64,000 bases of DNA, taken from Halobacillus halophilus DSM 2266. Its GTDB lineage: Bacteria > Bacillota > Bacilli > Bacillales > Halobacillaceae. Positions 46,825 to 54,886 of this stretch are shown here, in pieces. A program made the position numbers and the translations under genes. The notes under the pieces are model-generated. The model made no database searches. It was given only the letters and a program-made list of their open reading frames with translations, and was not told the DNA's origin. Within the stretch, counting starts at the first letter, position 1; each line of letters begins with the position of its first letter. The stretch lies in NCBI RefSeq assembly GCF_000284515.1, contig NC_017668.1, forward strand, positions 1,550,001-1,614,000, given 5' to 3'.

Positions 46825-47364
46825 ATGAGCGCAGAGTATTTTATAGGGATTGTACCGCCTGAATGCTATATGGAGCGGGTTGAACATTTTAGAGAGAAGT
46901 GGATGGACCATTCGATTGTGGAACCACATATTACTCTAAAAGCACAGGGAGGATTATCACCGGACAGGAACTGGATAGAGCCTGTAAGAAAAATTTGTGA
47001 AAATGTTCGTACCTTTTCGATCCAAGTGTCTGAACCTGCTTATTTTGGGGATCATGTTTTATACTTACGCGTTCATTCTGAAGATCTAGTCCGCCTTCAT
47101 AAATACATAGTCCGTGAAATCTCCCCAACCGATGAACAGGTCAGGAAGTATTTTGAGCTGGATGATTTTGTTCCTCATCTAACCTTGGCTAAAGAAGCAT
47201 TCGGTCTTTCGAAGCGGGAGCTGGTAGAAATGGAAAAAGCGGCTTCCAGAGAGCTATCTCCTTTTCCTAAATTTGAAGTCGAATTTATAAGAATTTATGA
47301 GCGCAAGACTGGTTTGGATAGATATGAGCCGTTTGAAGACATTTATTTGAACACAAGAGCATGA
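46825..47364 (+). CDS. 2H-phosphoesterase (2'-5' RNA ligase-like) protein
   Basis: About 179 residues with two HxT-type motifs, EPHITLKAQGG (about 36-46) and VPHLTLAKEAF (about 125-135), the catalytic pair of the 2H superfamily that hydrolyses 2',3'-cyclic or 2'-5' phosphodiester bonds in RNA or nucleotides. B. subtilis YjcG is a comparable protein. I begin at ATG 46825 after AGAAGGAGAATGAAAAC rather than at 46783. The physiological substrate is unknown. It lies just past repeat R4. Confidence 0.85.
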   Translation: MSAEYFIGIVPPECYMERVEHFREKWMDHSIVEPHITLKAQGGLSPDRNWIEPVRKICENVRTFSIQVSEPAYFGDHVLYLRVHSEDLVRLHKYIVREISPTDEQVRKYFELDDFVPHLTLAKEAFGLSKRELVEMEKAASRELSPFPKFEVEFIRIYERKTGLDRYEPFEDIYLNTRA

Positions 47365-47598
47365 GCACCCGTCCTGAAGCGCTGATTTAGTAGCGGTGCA
47401 GTTTGATTTGGGAAAAGCTAATATAAGTTCTGAGAGCCCACTTTTTTAATTAAGAGTTTATTATATTAATAAATATTAACTTTCAACAGTAGGATAATAG
47501 ATTTTTTAAACTAATTTTCTATTTTATTTCCAATTTTTGAAACGGTTAACAGGTTGTAACCGTACAAATTGTAAAGAAGTTTAATTGGAGGTTATTTG

Positions 47599-48510
47599 AT
47601 GATCAAAAAACTACTACTTATGGCTATAACGCTCTTGATAGCCGCCGGCTGCACCTCTAACCAGTCTTCTGAGGAGGAGACGAAAGAGGAAAGTACGGCA
47701 AAGAATGATGTGAAAAAGGTACTGGAGCAAATATTCTCTGGACCTGATCAAGAGTTAACCCAGTTTTATGAAGATTATAATCATGAAGAGATTTCTAACT
47801 ACTACATGGATCAATTCGAACCTTACTTTACGGAAACGTATATGGACGAGGCGATGAAGACCAATTTGGTTAGCAGCTTTCACCAGAAGGCGTATGGAAA
47901 TGAGGTTAAGATGGATATTGGCAGTATGAGCATTGAGCAGAGTGAAGACAAAGAAACGGCTTATGATTTTAATACTCAAATCGATGTAAGTAATGGTCAA
48001 TCCGCGAAGGTTAGTGGGAGAGTGAACACGAACGAAGAGGGTAAAATCACTCGAATTCATTACATGGACCCTCAACCATTATTGCACGCTTTCGATACGG
48101 CAGTTGAAACAGAAGATGGACTGTTCGAATACGACCGTTCCAGACTGGTAAGTCGTACTGAAAATGAAGCTTATCAGCCTAAGTATCCTACGGTCATGCC
48201 TTTTGAAGTGGATGGTGTTGAAATAGAAGCTGGACCCATGGATCAAAAGGACATCTTATTAACCTTTACTTTTCATGCTGAAACGGAGGAAATGGTGGAA
48301 TTGATGACGGTTAAGGATGGCGATATTTCCTACGAAGATTTGGAGACGAAAGAGGTTTCGGTTGGAGAACAAACGGGAGAATATGCCGGAAACAAAGGGG
48401 GTATTCAACGATTGATTTGGAAAGATGGATCGATCACGTATGAGTTGAAAGGGAATGTAAAAGATTTATCAGAAGAGGACCTGATCACAGTAGCGGAGTC
48501 TTTTAAATAG
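47599..48510 (+). CDS. Lipoprotein, unknown function
   Basis: About 303 residues. The signal peptide ends in the lipobox LIAAGC (Cys about 19) followed by a Ser/Glu/Lys-rich linker (about 20-36). The mature domain begins with an NTF2-like helical region (VKKVLEQIFSGPDQELTQFY, FHQKAYGNEVKMDIG) and continues as alternating beta-like segments. GGAGGTTATTTG precedes ATG 47599. Transcribed alone, with a terminator downstream. No named family recognised. Confidence 0.7.
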   Translation: MIKKLLLMAITLLIAAGCTSNQSSEEETKEESTAKNDVKKVLEQIFSGPDQELTQFYEDYNHEEISNYYMDQFEPYFTETYMDEAMKTNLVSSFHQKAYGNEVKMDIGSMSIEQSEDKETAYDFNTQIDVSNGQSAKVSGRVNTNEEGKITRIHYMDPQPLLHAFDTAVETEDGLFEYDRSRLVSRTENEAYQPKYPTVMPFEVDGVEIEAGPMDQKDILLTFTFHAETEEMVELMTVKDGDISYEDLETKEVSVGEQTGEYAGNKGGIQRLIWKDGSITYELKGNVKDLSEEDLITVAESFK

Positions 48511-48540
48511 TCTCTGTTAGAGTTCAATGTTGATATATAG

Positions 48541-48577
48541 AAAAAAGAGGAATTCCAAATAATTGGGAGTCCTCTTT
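48541..48577 (+). terminator. Intrinsic terminator
   Basis: AAAGAGGA and TCCTCTTT pair with TTCC/GGGA support; a short T run follows. It ends the lipoprotein gene. Confidence 0.7.
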
Positions 48578-48692
48578 AGCATTATTGTCTTATTGAACTA
48601 ACGCTCGCCTTTAGTTGAAGAATTGTTCTTTTACTTTAACACCGTTAATGAAAATACCTAGTAGGTAATCAGTCATATATCTATTCCACACT

Positions 48693-48864
48693 CTAACCCA
48701 AATTAAATAATTCCGAAATGATTTCATCACTTCCTGGAGTAAACATAAAAATTGAAAACGCAATACATAAGAATCCTATAAATACTAAGCTAATTATTCC
48801 TACTCAGCCCTTTAACAACTAAAAATATGCCCGCAAATAATATTAAGAAATACCAAAAACCCAT
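48693..48864 (-). pseudogene. Frameshifted two-helix membrane miniprotein
   Basis: On the minus strand GGGGTGAGGTT precedes ATG at 48864, which encodes MGFWYFLILFAGIFLVVKGL and stops at 48790. In another frame the sequence continues directly as LVFIGFLCIAFSIFMFTPGS... to a TAG at 48693. The two hydrophobic segments read naturally as one protein of about 56 residues broken by a small indel. The intact first half alone could still be expressed as a 24-residue peptide. Confidence 0.4.
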
Positions 48865-49242
48865 AACCTCACCCCTTAATAGAATAACGTTCCGTACGAC
48901 CTAGCACCAGTAACTCTATTATTTTTTACAATTAAGTGACTCTTTAATAGCTTTATCAACTACACCACTTACCACATTTAACCTGCGTCGTTAGTTGAAC
49001 AAAGAAATAACCTTTATACAGTAAACTTAGATAATTTAAGTGTATCATATGTTTCTATATTTGGAATTATATTCCCTTTTATTATCAGATCGTTCTTCGT
49101 GACTTCATTTCGCTATGGTAAATGCTCTCTAAAACTTGAAACCACCCAAGATAGTTGCTCAGATACTTGGTCGCCACATCAACAACAAACTTAAACAGAG
49201 CCTTTAAATAAGGAATACGGCTGTGAAAAGTAGATTTTCGAA

Positions 49243-49371
49243 GTGAATAACCAGCAGGAGTTAGAGACGTATATTAAAAACGTAGATCAATCCTTAGAAA
49301 AATTCCGCGAGAACCTTAAGGTTATTCATAAGCATGAGGAGGACAAGTATAATGAGGCGGAAGATCCTTAA
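49243..49371 (+). CDS. 42-residue charged ORF, doubtful
   Basis: A GTG-started frame that reads as a coherent amphipathic helix (QQELETYIKNVDQSLEKFRE, then HKHEEDKYNEAEDP). The composition looks protein-like, but there is no clear ribosome site and an in-frame stop lies four codons upstream. It may be a remnant. Confidence 0.3.
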   Translation: MNNQQELETYIKNVDQSLEKFRENLKVIHKHEEDKYNEAEDP

Positions 49372-49410
49372 TAAATATCATGGCGTCCTTCGGCAGAGGG
49401 GAGGATTATA

Positions 49411-49524
49411 ATGGATGTTTCCACTTTACTTACTTCTATTTTCTTTTTAATTTCACTTGTGTGTCTGTTGTTTATAGGCATTGTAAAAGTCTATTTGGAT
49501 CAAAAAGATAATCAGCAAAGGTAA
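49411..49524 (+). CDS. 37-residue single-pass membrane miniprotein
   Basis: MDVSTLLTSIFFLISLVCLL continues as one hydrophobic helix to about residue 26 with a charged tail VYLDQKDNQQR. GAGGGGAGGATTATA is a strong, well-spaced ribosome site, which is the main support. Function unknown. Confidence 0.55.
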   Translation: MDVSTLLTSIFFLISLVCLLFIGIVKVYLDQKDNQQR

Positions 49525-49620
49525 TTCTTATTGAGGTCACCAGTTTGAGGAGGGAAGAGGGGAAGAATCCATCTTAACTCCCGGTCCCCTGAATACCTGG
49601 GTACCTTGCGAAAGTATGTA

Positions 49621-49803
49621 TTAATTCCTATTACTTAGAGAAGTTAAAAGAAATTGAGCTATGAATCGAAAGAGAAGCCCTACAAGCAAAGCAATGCCCC
49701 AGATGATTAAGAACTGATCAGATAGTAAAGTGCCAAGTTGAAATCCTAAAAATAATCCTAACGCTATGGCCATTCCTAAAATGATTTGTTGACTGAGTTT
49801 CAT
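49621..49803 (-). CDS. 60-residue two-helix membrane protein
   Basis: Two hydrophobic segments (about 7-27 and 31-52). AGGAGGTGGGTGT precedes the ATG on the minus strand at good spacing. No family recognised; a stand-alone gene in a sparse region. Confidence 0.6.
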   Translation of the reverse strand: MKLSQQIILGMAIALGLFLGFQLGTLLSDQFLIIWGIALLVGLLFRFIAQFLLTSLSNRN

Positions 49804-49999
49804 ACACCCACCTCCTGAACAAAGAATATAAAACTCTCCTTCCCCTTCGAGCAGGAATGAAACCCTTTAGGATTCCAATAAATGTTAGACCTGAGGTGGG
49901 AATATATGGTACATATAACATGGAAAGTTTACAAGCTCTTTAATGGAGAATTTAGACATGAATATAGGCTTTTTTCATACAATATGTTGGGGTGAAAAA

Positions 50000-50437
50000 A
50001 TGCCAAGAGTAAAATACAGGGATTCAGACGTTGCTTTAATGGCCAGAATGATGAGAGCGGAAGCAGAAGGTGAAGGAAAGCAAGGTATGCTTTATGTCGG
50101 AAACGTCATCGTTAACCGGGCTCAAGCAGATTGTTTAGACTTTACAGATGTCCGAACCATTCCGCAGGTCATTTATCAAGTGCAAGGCGGCAATTATGCT
50201 TTTGAAGCTGTGCAGAAGGGTAATTTATTTTATAACAGAGCGAGATCTGTGGAAAAGAAACTAGCCAAAAGGAATTTGGATTATTGGAGACAGCATCCTG
50301 CCAAATATGCTCTTTGGTACTTTAATCCATATGGGCCATGCCCTCCAACGTGGTACGGGGAGCCTTTTACCGGGCAATTTAAAAATCATTGCTATTATGA
50401 ACCAGCACCGGGTAGTTGCGCCAGCGTATATGCCTAA
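50000..50437 (+). CDS. cwlJ: Spore cortex-lytic cell wall hydrolase CwlJ
   Basis: The 145-residue protein is a SleB/CwlJ hydrolase domain with no signal peptide or PG-binding domain, as in B. subtilis CwlJ (142 aa). Seen are DVALMARMMRAEAEGEGKQG (with the conserved glutamates), YVGNVIVNRAQADCLDF and NPYGPCPPTWYGEPFTGQFK. CwlJ sits in the spore coat and cleaves cortex muramic-lactam peptidoglycan in Ca-DPA-triggered germination. ATG 50000 follows GGGGTGAAAAA. The usual partner gerQ is not beside it. Confidence 0.9.
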   Translation: MPRVKYRDSDVALMARMMRAEAEGEGKQGMLYVGNVIVNRAQADCLDFTDVRTIPQVIYQVQGGNYAFEAVQKGNLFYNRARSVEKKLAKRNLDYWRQHPAKYALWYFNPYGPCPPTWYGEPFTGQFKNHCYYEPAPGSCASVYA

Positions 50438-50460
50438 CTATTAATAAGGAATCCTTTCAA

Positions 50461-50498
50461 AAAAAGGCGATTACTTCATAAGAGTAGTCGCCTTTTTG
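50461..50498 (+). terminator. Intrinsic terminator after cwlJ
   Basis: AAAAAGGCGATTACT and AGTAGTCGCCTTTTT form a stem with one mismatch and a seven-base loop. Confidence 0.85.
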
Positions 50499-50593
50499 CG
50501 TAGTAGAACGTTTAAGGCATTATTTCAAATCTAAAAAAACAGCAAAGAAAATACTGGCAGCCTCTTATGATTGACGCTTCATCCTACAATTGC

Positions 50594-50620
50594 TATGATT
50601 GCCTTACGACCGTTCGTAAG
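50594..50620 (+). promoter_or_regulatory. -10 element and TetR-type operator for the SMR operon
   Basis: TATGAT (50594-50599) is a plausible -10. It is followed by CTTACGACCGTTCGTAAG (50603-50620), an inverted repeat with arms CTTACGA and TCGTAAG. The position, overlapping the transcription start, suits repression by the TetR-family protein encoded two genes downstream. Confidence 0.7.
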
Positions 50621-50668
50621 TTAAGGGATGAATGTAATGAAAATCATGAATAAAAGGAGAAAATATAT

Positions 50669-51010
50669 ATGAATCGTGCATGGTTGTTTGTAATAATTGG
50701 ATCTTTGTTTGAAGTAGGCTGGGTGATGGGACTTAAGCATGCTTATAATAGTGTTACGTGGATAGCGACGAGTATAGCGATTGTCATTTCTTTTGCTCTG
50801 ATATTTAAAGCCACCCAGAAATTGGCCGTAGGAACGGTATATGCTGTCTTTACAGGTCTTGGTACAACCGGTACAGTATTGATGGAAATGCTGGCTTTCG
50901 GTCAGCCGGTCCAGTTTTTGAAGTTATTTCTAATTTTGATCCTCCTTATTGGAGTGATGGGTCTTAAATTAGTCACTGGAGAACCTGAAGCAGAAGGGAG
51001 GACATCCTGA
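50669..51010 (+). CDS. Small multidrug resistance (SMR) transporter subunit 1
   Basis: A 113-residue four-helix SMR protein with the conserved membrane glutamate (Glu about 15, IIGSLFEVGWVMGLK) needed for proton-coupled export. The short basic/acidic tail is atypical. Its stop overlaps the ATG of a second SMR gene by one base, so the two are likely to form a heterodimer as in YkkCD and YvdRS of B. subtilis. Substrates could be quaternary cations or guanidinium; no guanidine riboswitch is seen, so I do not choose. Confidence 0.88.
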   Translation: MNRAWLFVIIGSLFEVGWVMGLKHAYNSVTWIATSIAIVISFALIFKATQKLAVGTVYAVFTGLGTTGTVLMEMLAFGQPVQFLKLFLILILLIGVMGLKLVTGEPEAEGRTS

Positions 51011-51324
51011 TGGCATGGATTTTTCTTCTGATAGCTGGAGCCTCTGAAGTTATTGGGATAACAGGGCTGAATTTAATCCTGCGAAATAAAAATGTTTTAT
51101 CCTTTTTAGTGCTGCTAGTCGGGATGGTCAGCAGTTTCGGTTTCTTAAGTTTTGCGATGCAGTCTCTTCCGATGGGGACCGCTTATGCGATATGGACGGG
51201 AATCGGAACTGTAGGATCTGTCCTGGTTGGCATCCTGTTCTTCGGAGAATCTAAGAATTGGCTTAGAATTGTATTTATGGCCATGGTATTATCGGCAGCG
51301 GTAGGTTTAAAACTGATCAGTTGA
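51010..51324 (+). CDS. Small multidrug resistance (SMR) transporter subunit 2
   Basis: A 104-residue SMR protein with four hydrophobic helices; the conserved acidic residue lies in LLIAGASEVIGITGLN (Glu about 13). It pairs with the overlapping upstream SMR gene. The end of the operon carries its TetR regulator. Confidence 0.88.
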   Translation: MAWIFLLIAGASEVIGITGLNLILRNKNVLSFLVLLVGMVSSFGFLSFAMQSLPMGTAYAIWTGIGTVGSVLVGILFFGESKNWLRIVFMAMVLSAAVGLKLIS

Positions 51325-51368
51325 TGAATCAGGGCATCTAAATTATGGATATAGGAAGGACGAGTAAG

Positions 51369-51959
51369 ATGAGCATAACTTCGCTACAAATAAAGGAATA
51401 TTCATTAAAGAATTTCGCGCGAAATGGATATGAAGGAGCATCCATGGCGGAAATAGCTGATGAAGTAGGCATCAAAAAACAGTCGATCTATACTCATTTT
51501 AAAGGAAAAGACGACCTTTTCCTTGCCCTGTGCCAGGATGCGTATGAGCACGAAATCAAGTTTGTGATGGATTATATTGAACAGAATAAAGACCTTCATT
51601 TAAAAGATTTTCTGTACGGCCTTCTTCTGCAAAGTATCGACCGTTACGAAAAAAACGACTCCACCAAGTTCTGGATCCGTACAGCGTTTTACCCACCGGT
51701 TCACCTGAACGATCAAGTCATGCACCTGACCTATAAATATCTGGACAGCTCAGAGGAATTATTGCTTCCGGTTATAGCTTCCGGAAAAGAGAAAGGAGAA
51801 GTGGATGCTGAAGTCGGAAAACAGCAGGCTGCATCAGCGTACCTGGCTTTGCTGGATAGTCTTTATGTGGAAATGCTGTACGGAGGCCCGGGCCGTCTGG
51901 AGAGAAGGCTAGAGGCTTCCTGGTATCTGTACTGGCGCGGACTTTCTAATCGATCATGA
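51369..51959 (+). CDS. TetR-family transcriptional regulator of the SMR operon
   Basis: A 196-residue TetR protein: the HTH is seen as GYEGASMAEIADEVGIKKQSIYTHFKGKDDLF (about 20-52), followed by a helical ligand-binding domain. AGGAAGGACGAGTAAG precedes ATG 51369; an ATG at 51345 is an alternative. It is the third gene of the SMR operon and probably acts on the palindrome at 50603-50620, releasing it when drug is bound. Confidence 0.9.
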   Translation: MSITSLQIKEYSLKNFARNGYEGASMAEIADEVGIKKQSIYTHFKGKDDLFLALCQDAYEHEIKFVMDYIEQNKDLHLKDFLYGLLLQSIDRYEKNDSTKFWIRTAFYPPVHLNDQVMHLTYKYLDSSEELLLPVIASGKEKGEVDAEVGKQQAASAYLALLDSLYVEMLYGGPGRLERRLEASWYLYWRGLSNRS

Positions 51960-52055
51960 ATTGAATCAACCTTAAGAAAAGTGAGGATAGGAGAAGGAGG
52001 ATCACTGCATCGCAGGTAATCGTTCGTCTATCAGGTAAGGGACGGAGGAATTAGA

Positions 52056-52262
52056 ATGAACTTTTTAAGCTGGTTTGACTGGATCAATCCAACGAATCCA
52101 TTTGCTTCGCTATTTATGGGGATCCTGTTTTCCATCTTTCTAGGGATTACAGTATGGGTAGAAACCAAAGAGCGAAGGAAAGCTACTGTTACAACGATTA
52201 TAGGAATTGTGGTCACCTGTATAGGAGTTGGAATCTTAACAGCAGTTGGTTACTATGGATAG
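52056..52262 (+). CDS. 68-residue two-helix membrane protein
   Basis: Hydrophobic segments at about 16-34 and 46-66 separated by a charged turn ETKERRKATV. GACGGAGGAATTAGA gives a good ribosome site. No family recognised. It lies between the TetR gene and repeat R5. Confidence 0.6.
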   Translation: MNFLSWFDWINPTNPFASLFMGILFSIFLGITVWVETKERRKATVTTIIGIVVTCIGVGILTAVGYYG

Positions 52263-52296
52263 CGTGACAGGATTGTAATAATCTTTATTTAAAAAT

Positions 52297-53123
52297 GGCT
52301 CAGTTAAAAGTTATTGTTGATTTTTTATAAGAGGCTTATTACGCAAATAGGGCCGGATTGTGGAAGACTCAGTTTCGAGATATTTTGTAGAGAAAGGGGC
52401 TCCAGGGAACGACTCGCTTTCCGCGGGCATGTGCTGAGCTTCCTCAGGCTTTGCCTTCCGGGATCTCACCGATCATGTTTATCCCGTTCTTACACTTTTT
52501 TAATCTTAATCAAATATCAGAACATAAACGATATGGAGTGCTATCCAGCTCCAGCACCTAGCGTCTAGTGAGACTTCCCTCACTTCTGTACGATAAGGCA
52601 ACATCGAATCGCTCCGCTCTTCGTGTTTTCTTTATCTCCGCCAGCTCAGTCCAGTCCATACGCCGCTAACCAAGGTGCTTCCGCTTTTAACCTAGGAGTC
52701 TTCGCCGTTCCCTTCCGCCCCTTTGCGATCATTGAGAGCTCGAAGTTCTCTGCATACACACCTTCCAATGAACAAGGATCATCTAAAATCCACCTTTATT
52801 TTTATGTTTGTTTACGTGTAGGAACCCTGTACTAGAAGCATTTGAGGCAGATACAGCTTGGCTCCTGTCTTCTATAGCAGGGTCCGTTCACTAGATATCG
52901 TTGGGGTGGCGGAGGAAACGACGAGACTCCCGCGGGAGAAGGAGTTAGGCGAGACCCCACAGGGAGTGAAACGACCGCGGAGGCTTGCCAGTTCCCCCGC
53001 AGGAAAGCGAGTTGTTTCCGTAGCCGCCCTCCCTTTTTTGATAACGGACCCATTTATCTCGAAACTGAGTCTTCAAGTAACGGGAGCTTTACTTTAAGAT
53101 CAACATTGAAGTTTAACAAAGCC
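52297..53123 (+). repeat. R5: composite palindromic mobile repeat, copy 5
   Basis: An 827-bp element flanked by perfect TAAAAAT duplications (52290-52296 and 53124-53130). Termini GGCTCAGTTAAAAG and inverted GGCTTTGTTAAACT continue to the shared 20-mer GAAGACTCAGTTTCGAGATA on both sides, giving an imperfect terminal repeat of about 85 bp. Module A (from 52385) is interrupted by module C (52486-52690). Module B (52899-53032) is flanked by GGGTCCGTT and AACGGACCC, is more GC-rich and lacks D and E. Confidence 0.85.
52486..52690 (-). repeat. Module C inserted in module A of R5
   Basis: About 205 bp matching the inverse of 22868-23077 (TCCAGCTCCAGCACC, TTCTGTACGATAAGGCAACA, CGCTAACCAAGGTGCTTCCG). 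It splits ATCCCG/CCTAGGAGTC, which is continuous as ATCCCGCAGGAGTC-like sequence in other copies. So the same module sits in module B of R2 but in module A of R5. Confidence 0.7.
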
Positions 53124-53164
53124 TAAAAATTAAGAACGGACAATTTAATTAGGGTGCACGTTAA

Positions 53165-53203
53165 TAGAGCATTTCTTCGTCATGAAGAATGCTCTATGTT
53201 TTT
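53165..53203 (+). terminator. Terminator-like hairpin
   Basis: AGAGCATTTCTTC and GAAGAATGCTCT pair with one mismatch around GTCAT and are followed by ATGTTTTT. No gene ends nearby on the plus strand except beyond repeat R5, so it may end transcripts crossing R5. Confidence 0.65.
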
Positions 53204-53234
53204 GTCAGAATGGAAAGGTTACTATCGATAAAAA

Positions 53235-53284
53235 TTTATTGTAAAACAATAAATAATAATTTATGATGATAATGATCATAAATT
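53235..53284. promoter_or_regulatory. Two adjacent palindromes upstream of the DUF2975-XRE operon
   Basis: TTTATTGT-AAA-ACAATAAA (53235-53253) and AATTTATGAT-GATAATG-ATCATAAATT (53258-53284) lie just before the ribosome site of the DUF2975 gene. The downstream XRE-type regulator probably binds one or both. The exact target is inference. Confidence 0.6.
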
Positions 53285-53299
53285 AAACGAGGTGCTGTT

Positions 53300-53776
53300 A
53301 TGAAGCAAGGATCCACTTTATTTTTAAAGATTTCTGTATTTCTGATAGGACTTCCTGTGCTTGCATTGTGTATATTTGCGCTTCCCTCGATCGCTAAGGA
53401 AGCCTCCAACACTGAATATGCTTCGTTCATTTATCCTGTTTTAGCGGCTATGTATATAGCCGTAATTCCGTTCTTTATTGCTCTGTATCAGGCTCTGAAG
53501 CTTTTAAGCTTCATTGATAAGGACCATGCTTTCTCAAGCTCCTCTGTCAAAGCCTTGAAGAAAATTAAATTCAGTGCCGTTACCATAAGTGTCGTGTATA
53601 TGGCAGCCATGCCTTTCTTCTACTTAATAGGGGAAATGGATGATGCTCCCGGAGTGATCGTGATCGGCCTCGTGATTGTGTTTGCATCACTCGTCATTGC
53701 GGTGTTTACGGCCGTTCTTCAAAAGCTATTAAATAATGCCATAGCTATTAAATCAGAGAATGACTTAACGGTATGA
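53300..53776 (+). CDS. DUF2975 membrane protein (YoaS-like)
   Basis: A 158-residue protein with four hydrophobic segments (about 8-30, 45-68, 98-115, 125-148) and the conserved block LLSFIDKDHAFSSSSVKALKKIKFSA (about 72-97), which marks DUF2975. B. subtilis YoaS is a comparable protein and also neighbours a small XRE regulator (YozG). Role unknown. AAACGAGGTGCTGTT precedes the ATG. The XRE gene follows 9 bp later. Confidence 0.88.
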   Translation: MKQGSTLFLKISVFLIGLPVLALCIFALPSIAKEASNTEYASFIYPVLAAMYIAVIPFFIALYQALKLLSFIDKDHAFSSSSVKALKKIKFSAVTISVVYMAAMPFFYLIGEMDDAPGVIVIGLVIVFASLVIAVFTAVLQKLLNNAIAIKSENDLTV

Positions 53777-53785
53777 GGTGATTAC

Positions 53786-54007
53786 ATGGCGATTATAATC
53801 AATATTGATGTCATGCTTGCGAAAAGGAAAATGAGCGTCACAGAACTTTCGGAAAAGGTGGGCATCACGATGGCGAATCTCTCCATTTTGAAAAATGGCA
53901 AAGCAAAAGCTGTTCGATTTTCAACTTTAGAGGCGATCTGTAAAGCATTAGAGTGCCAGCCTGGTGATATCCTGGAATATAAAAGCGAGGAAGACGATGA
54001 AGGGTAG
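53786..54007 (+). CDS. XRE-family HTH regulator (YozG-like)
   Basis: A 73-residue Cro/C1-type DNA-binding protein: MSVTELSEKVGITMANLSIL (about 16-35) is the HTH, and ALECQPGDILEYKSEEDD the usual C-terminal end. It is adjacent to the DUF2975 gene, as in the yoaS-yozG pair, and likely autoregulates the operon. TGAGGTGATTAC precedes the ATG. Confidence 0.9.
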   Translation: MAIIINIDVMLAKRKMSVTELSEKVGITMANLSILKNGKAKAVRFSTLEAICKALECQPGDILEYKSEEDDEG

Positions 54008-54034
54008 GCAGAATGGCAGCGGGAGGTGGCGTTC

Positions 54035-54844
54035 ATGAGAGCCTTGAAACAACTCGTATATTTCGGCTGGCAGCAGGCTCTCTCCTGTTTGTTTCCCGTT
54101 GTTATTTTTGCTTCTTTAGCGATTACTCAAATCTTTTCCCTTCCCCTTCTCCCACGGTATGATTGGCTGCTTATCATTTGTTTGTTCATGCAGTGGGTCA
54201 TGCTCCGTTCCGGCCTTGAAACACGGGACGAACTTAAAGTCATTACCTTGTTCCACATGATTGGTCTTGCTCTTGAACTTTTTAAGGTACATATGGGGTC
54301 CTGGTCCTATCCAGAGGAAGGGTATTCCAAGGTCTTTGGCGTGCCATTGTACAGCGGATTTATGTACGCAAGTGTGGCCAGCTATCTTTGTCAGGCGTGG
54401 AGGAGGCTGGATGTTCGACTCGTGAAGTGGCCGTCTTCTTTGGTCGTTGTCCCTCTGGCAGCGGCGATCTACTTGAATTTTTTTACCCATCATTACTGGA
54501 TAGACGTACGCTGGTGGTTATCTGCCCTCGTCATACTCGTCTTCTGGCAAGCGTGGGTAAACTATGAAGTGAATGGAATACGCTATCAAATGCCGCTTGC
54601 TCTTTCCTTTGTGCTGATCGGATTTTTTATATGGATCGCGGAAAATATCGCCACCTATTTTGGCGCCTGGGAATATCCTTATCAGCGTGACGCCTGGAGT
54701 CTTGTTCACTTAGGGAAGGTAAGTTCGTGGCTGTTATTAGTGATTGTAAGCTTTCTCATTGTCGCGACCTTGAAGCGGGTAAAAGGGGAAAGCGCAACAA
54801 AAAGCCGCACCCGTATGCCCACGTTGGATCGTAAGTCCTTATAA
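54035..54844 (+). CDS. DUF817 family membrane protein
   Basis: About 269 residues with eight or so hydrophobic segments and the strongly aromatic conserved motifs of DUF817: LFKVHMGSWSYPEEGYSKVFGVPLYSGFMYAS (about 80-112) and WIAENIATYFGAWEYP (about 200-215). No biochemical role is established for the family. ATG 54035 follows GGGAGGTGGCGTTC; GTG 54026 is too close to that site. It follows the XRE gene by 28 bp and may belong to the same operon. Confidence 0.88.
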   Translation: MRALKQLVYFGWQQALSCLFPVVIFASLAITQIFSLPLLPRYDWLLIICLFMQWVMLRSGLETRDELKVITLFHMIGLALELFKVHMGSWSYPEEGYSKVFGVPLYSGFMYASVASYLCQAWRRLDVRLVKWPSSLVVVPLAAAIYLNFFTHHYWIDVRWWLSALVILVFWQAWVNYEVNGIRYQMPLALSFVLIGFFIWIAENIATYFGAWEYPYQRDAWSLVHLGKVSSWLLLVIVSFLIVATLKRVKGESATKSRTRMPTLDRKSL

Positions 54845-54886
54845 AAAGGATTCCAAATCATTTCAAAGTAAAGAAGGTGGCTTGAA

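Larger units (their letters stand above)
48578..49620. other. AT-rich intergenic region with small or broken genes
   Basis: A kilobase with little coding signal. It holds a frameshifted minus-strand membrane miniprotein (48693-48864), two plus-strand short ORFs (49243-49371, 49411-49524), and otherwise nothing that I recognise. It looks like a degraded segment. Confidence 0.4.

Noticed and set aside
50500-50668. Guanidine riboswitch ahead of the SMR pair
   Set aside because: I see no ykkC-type conserved blocks (such as ACGR loops); the TetR-type palindrome explains regulation better.
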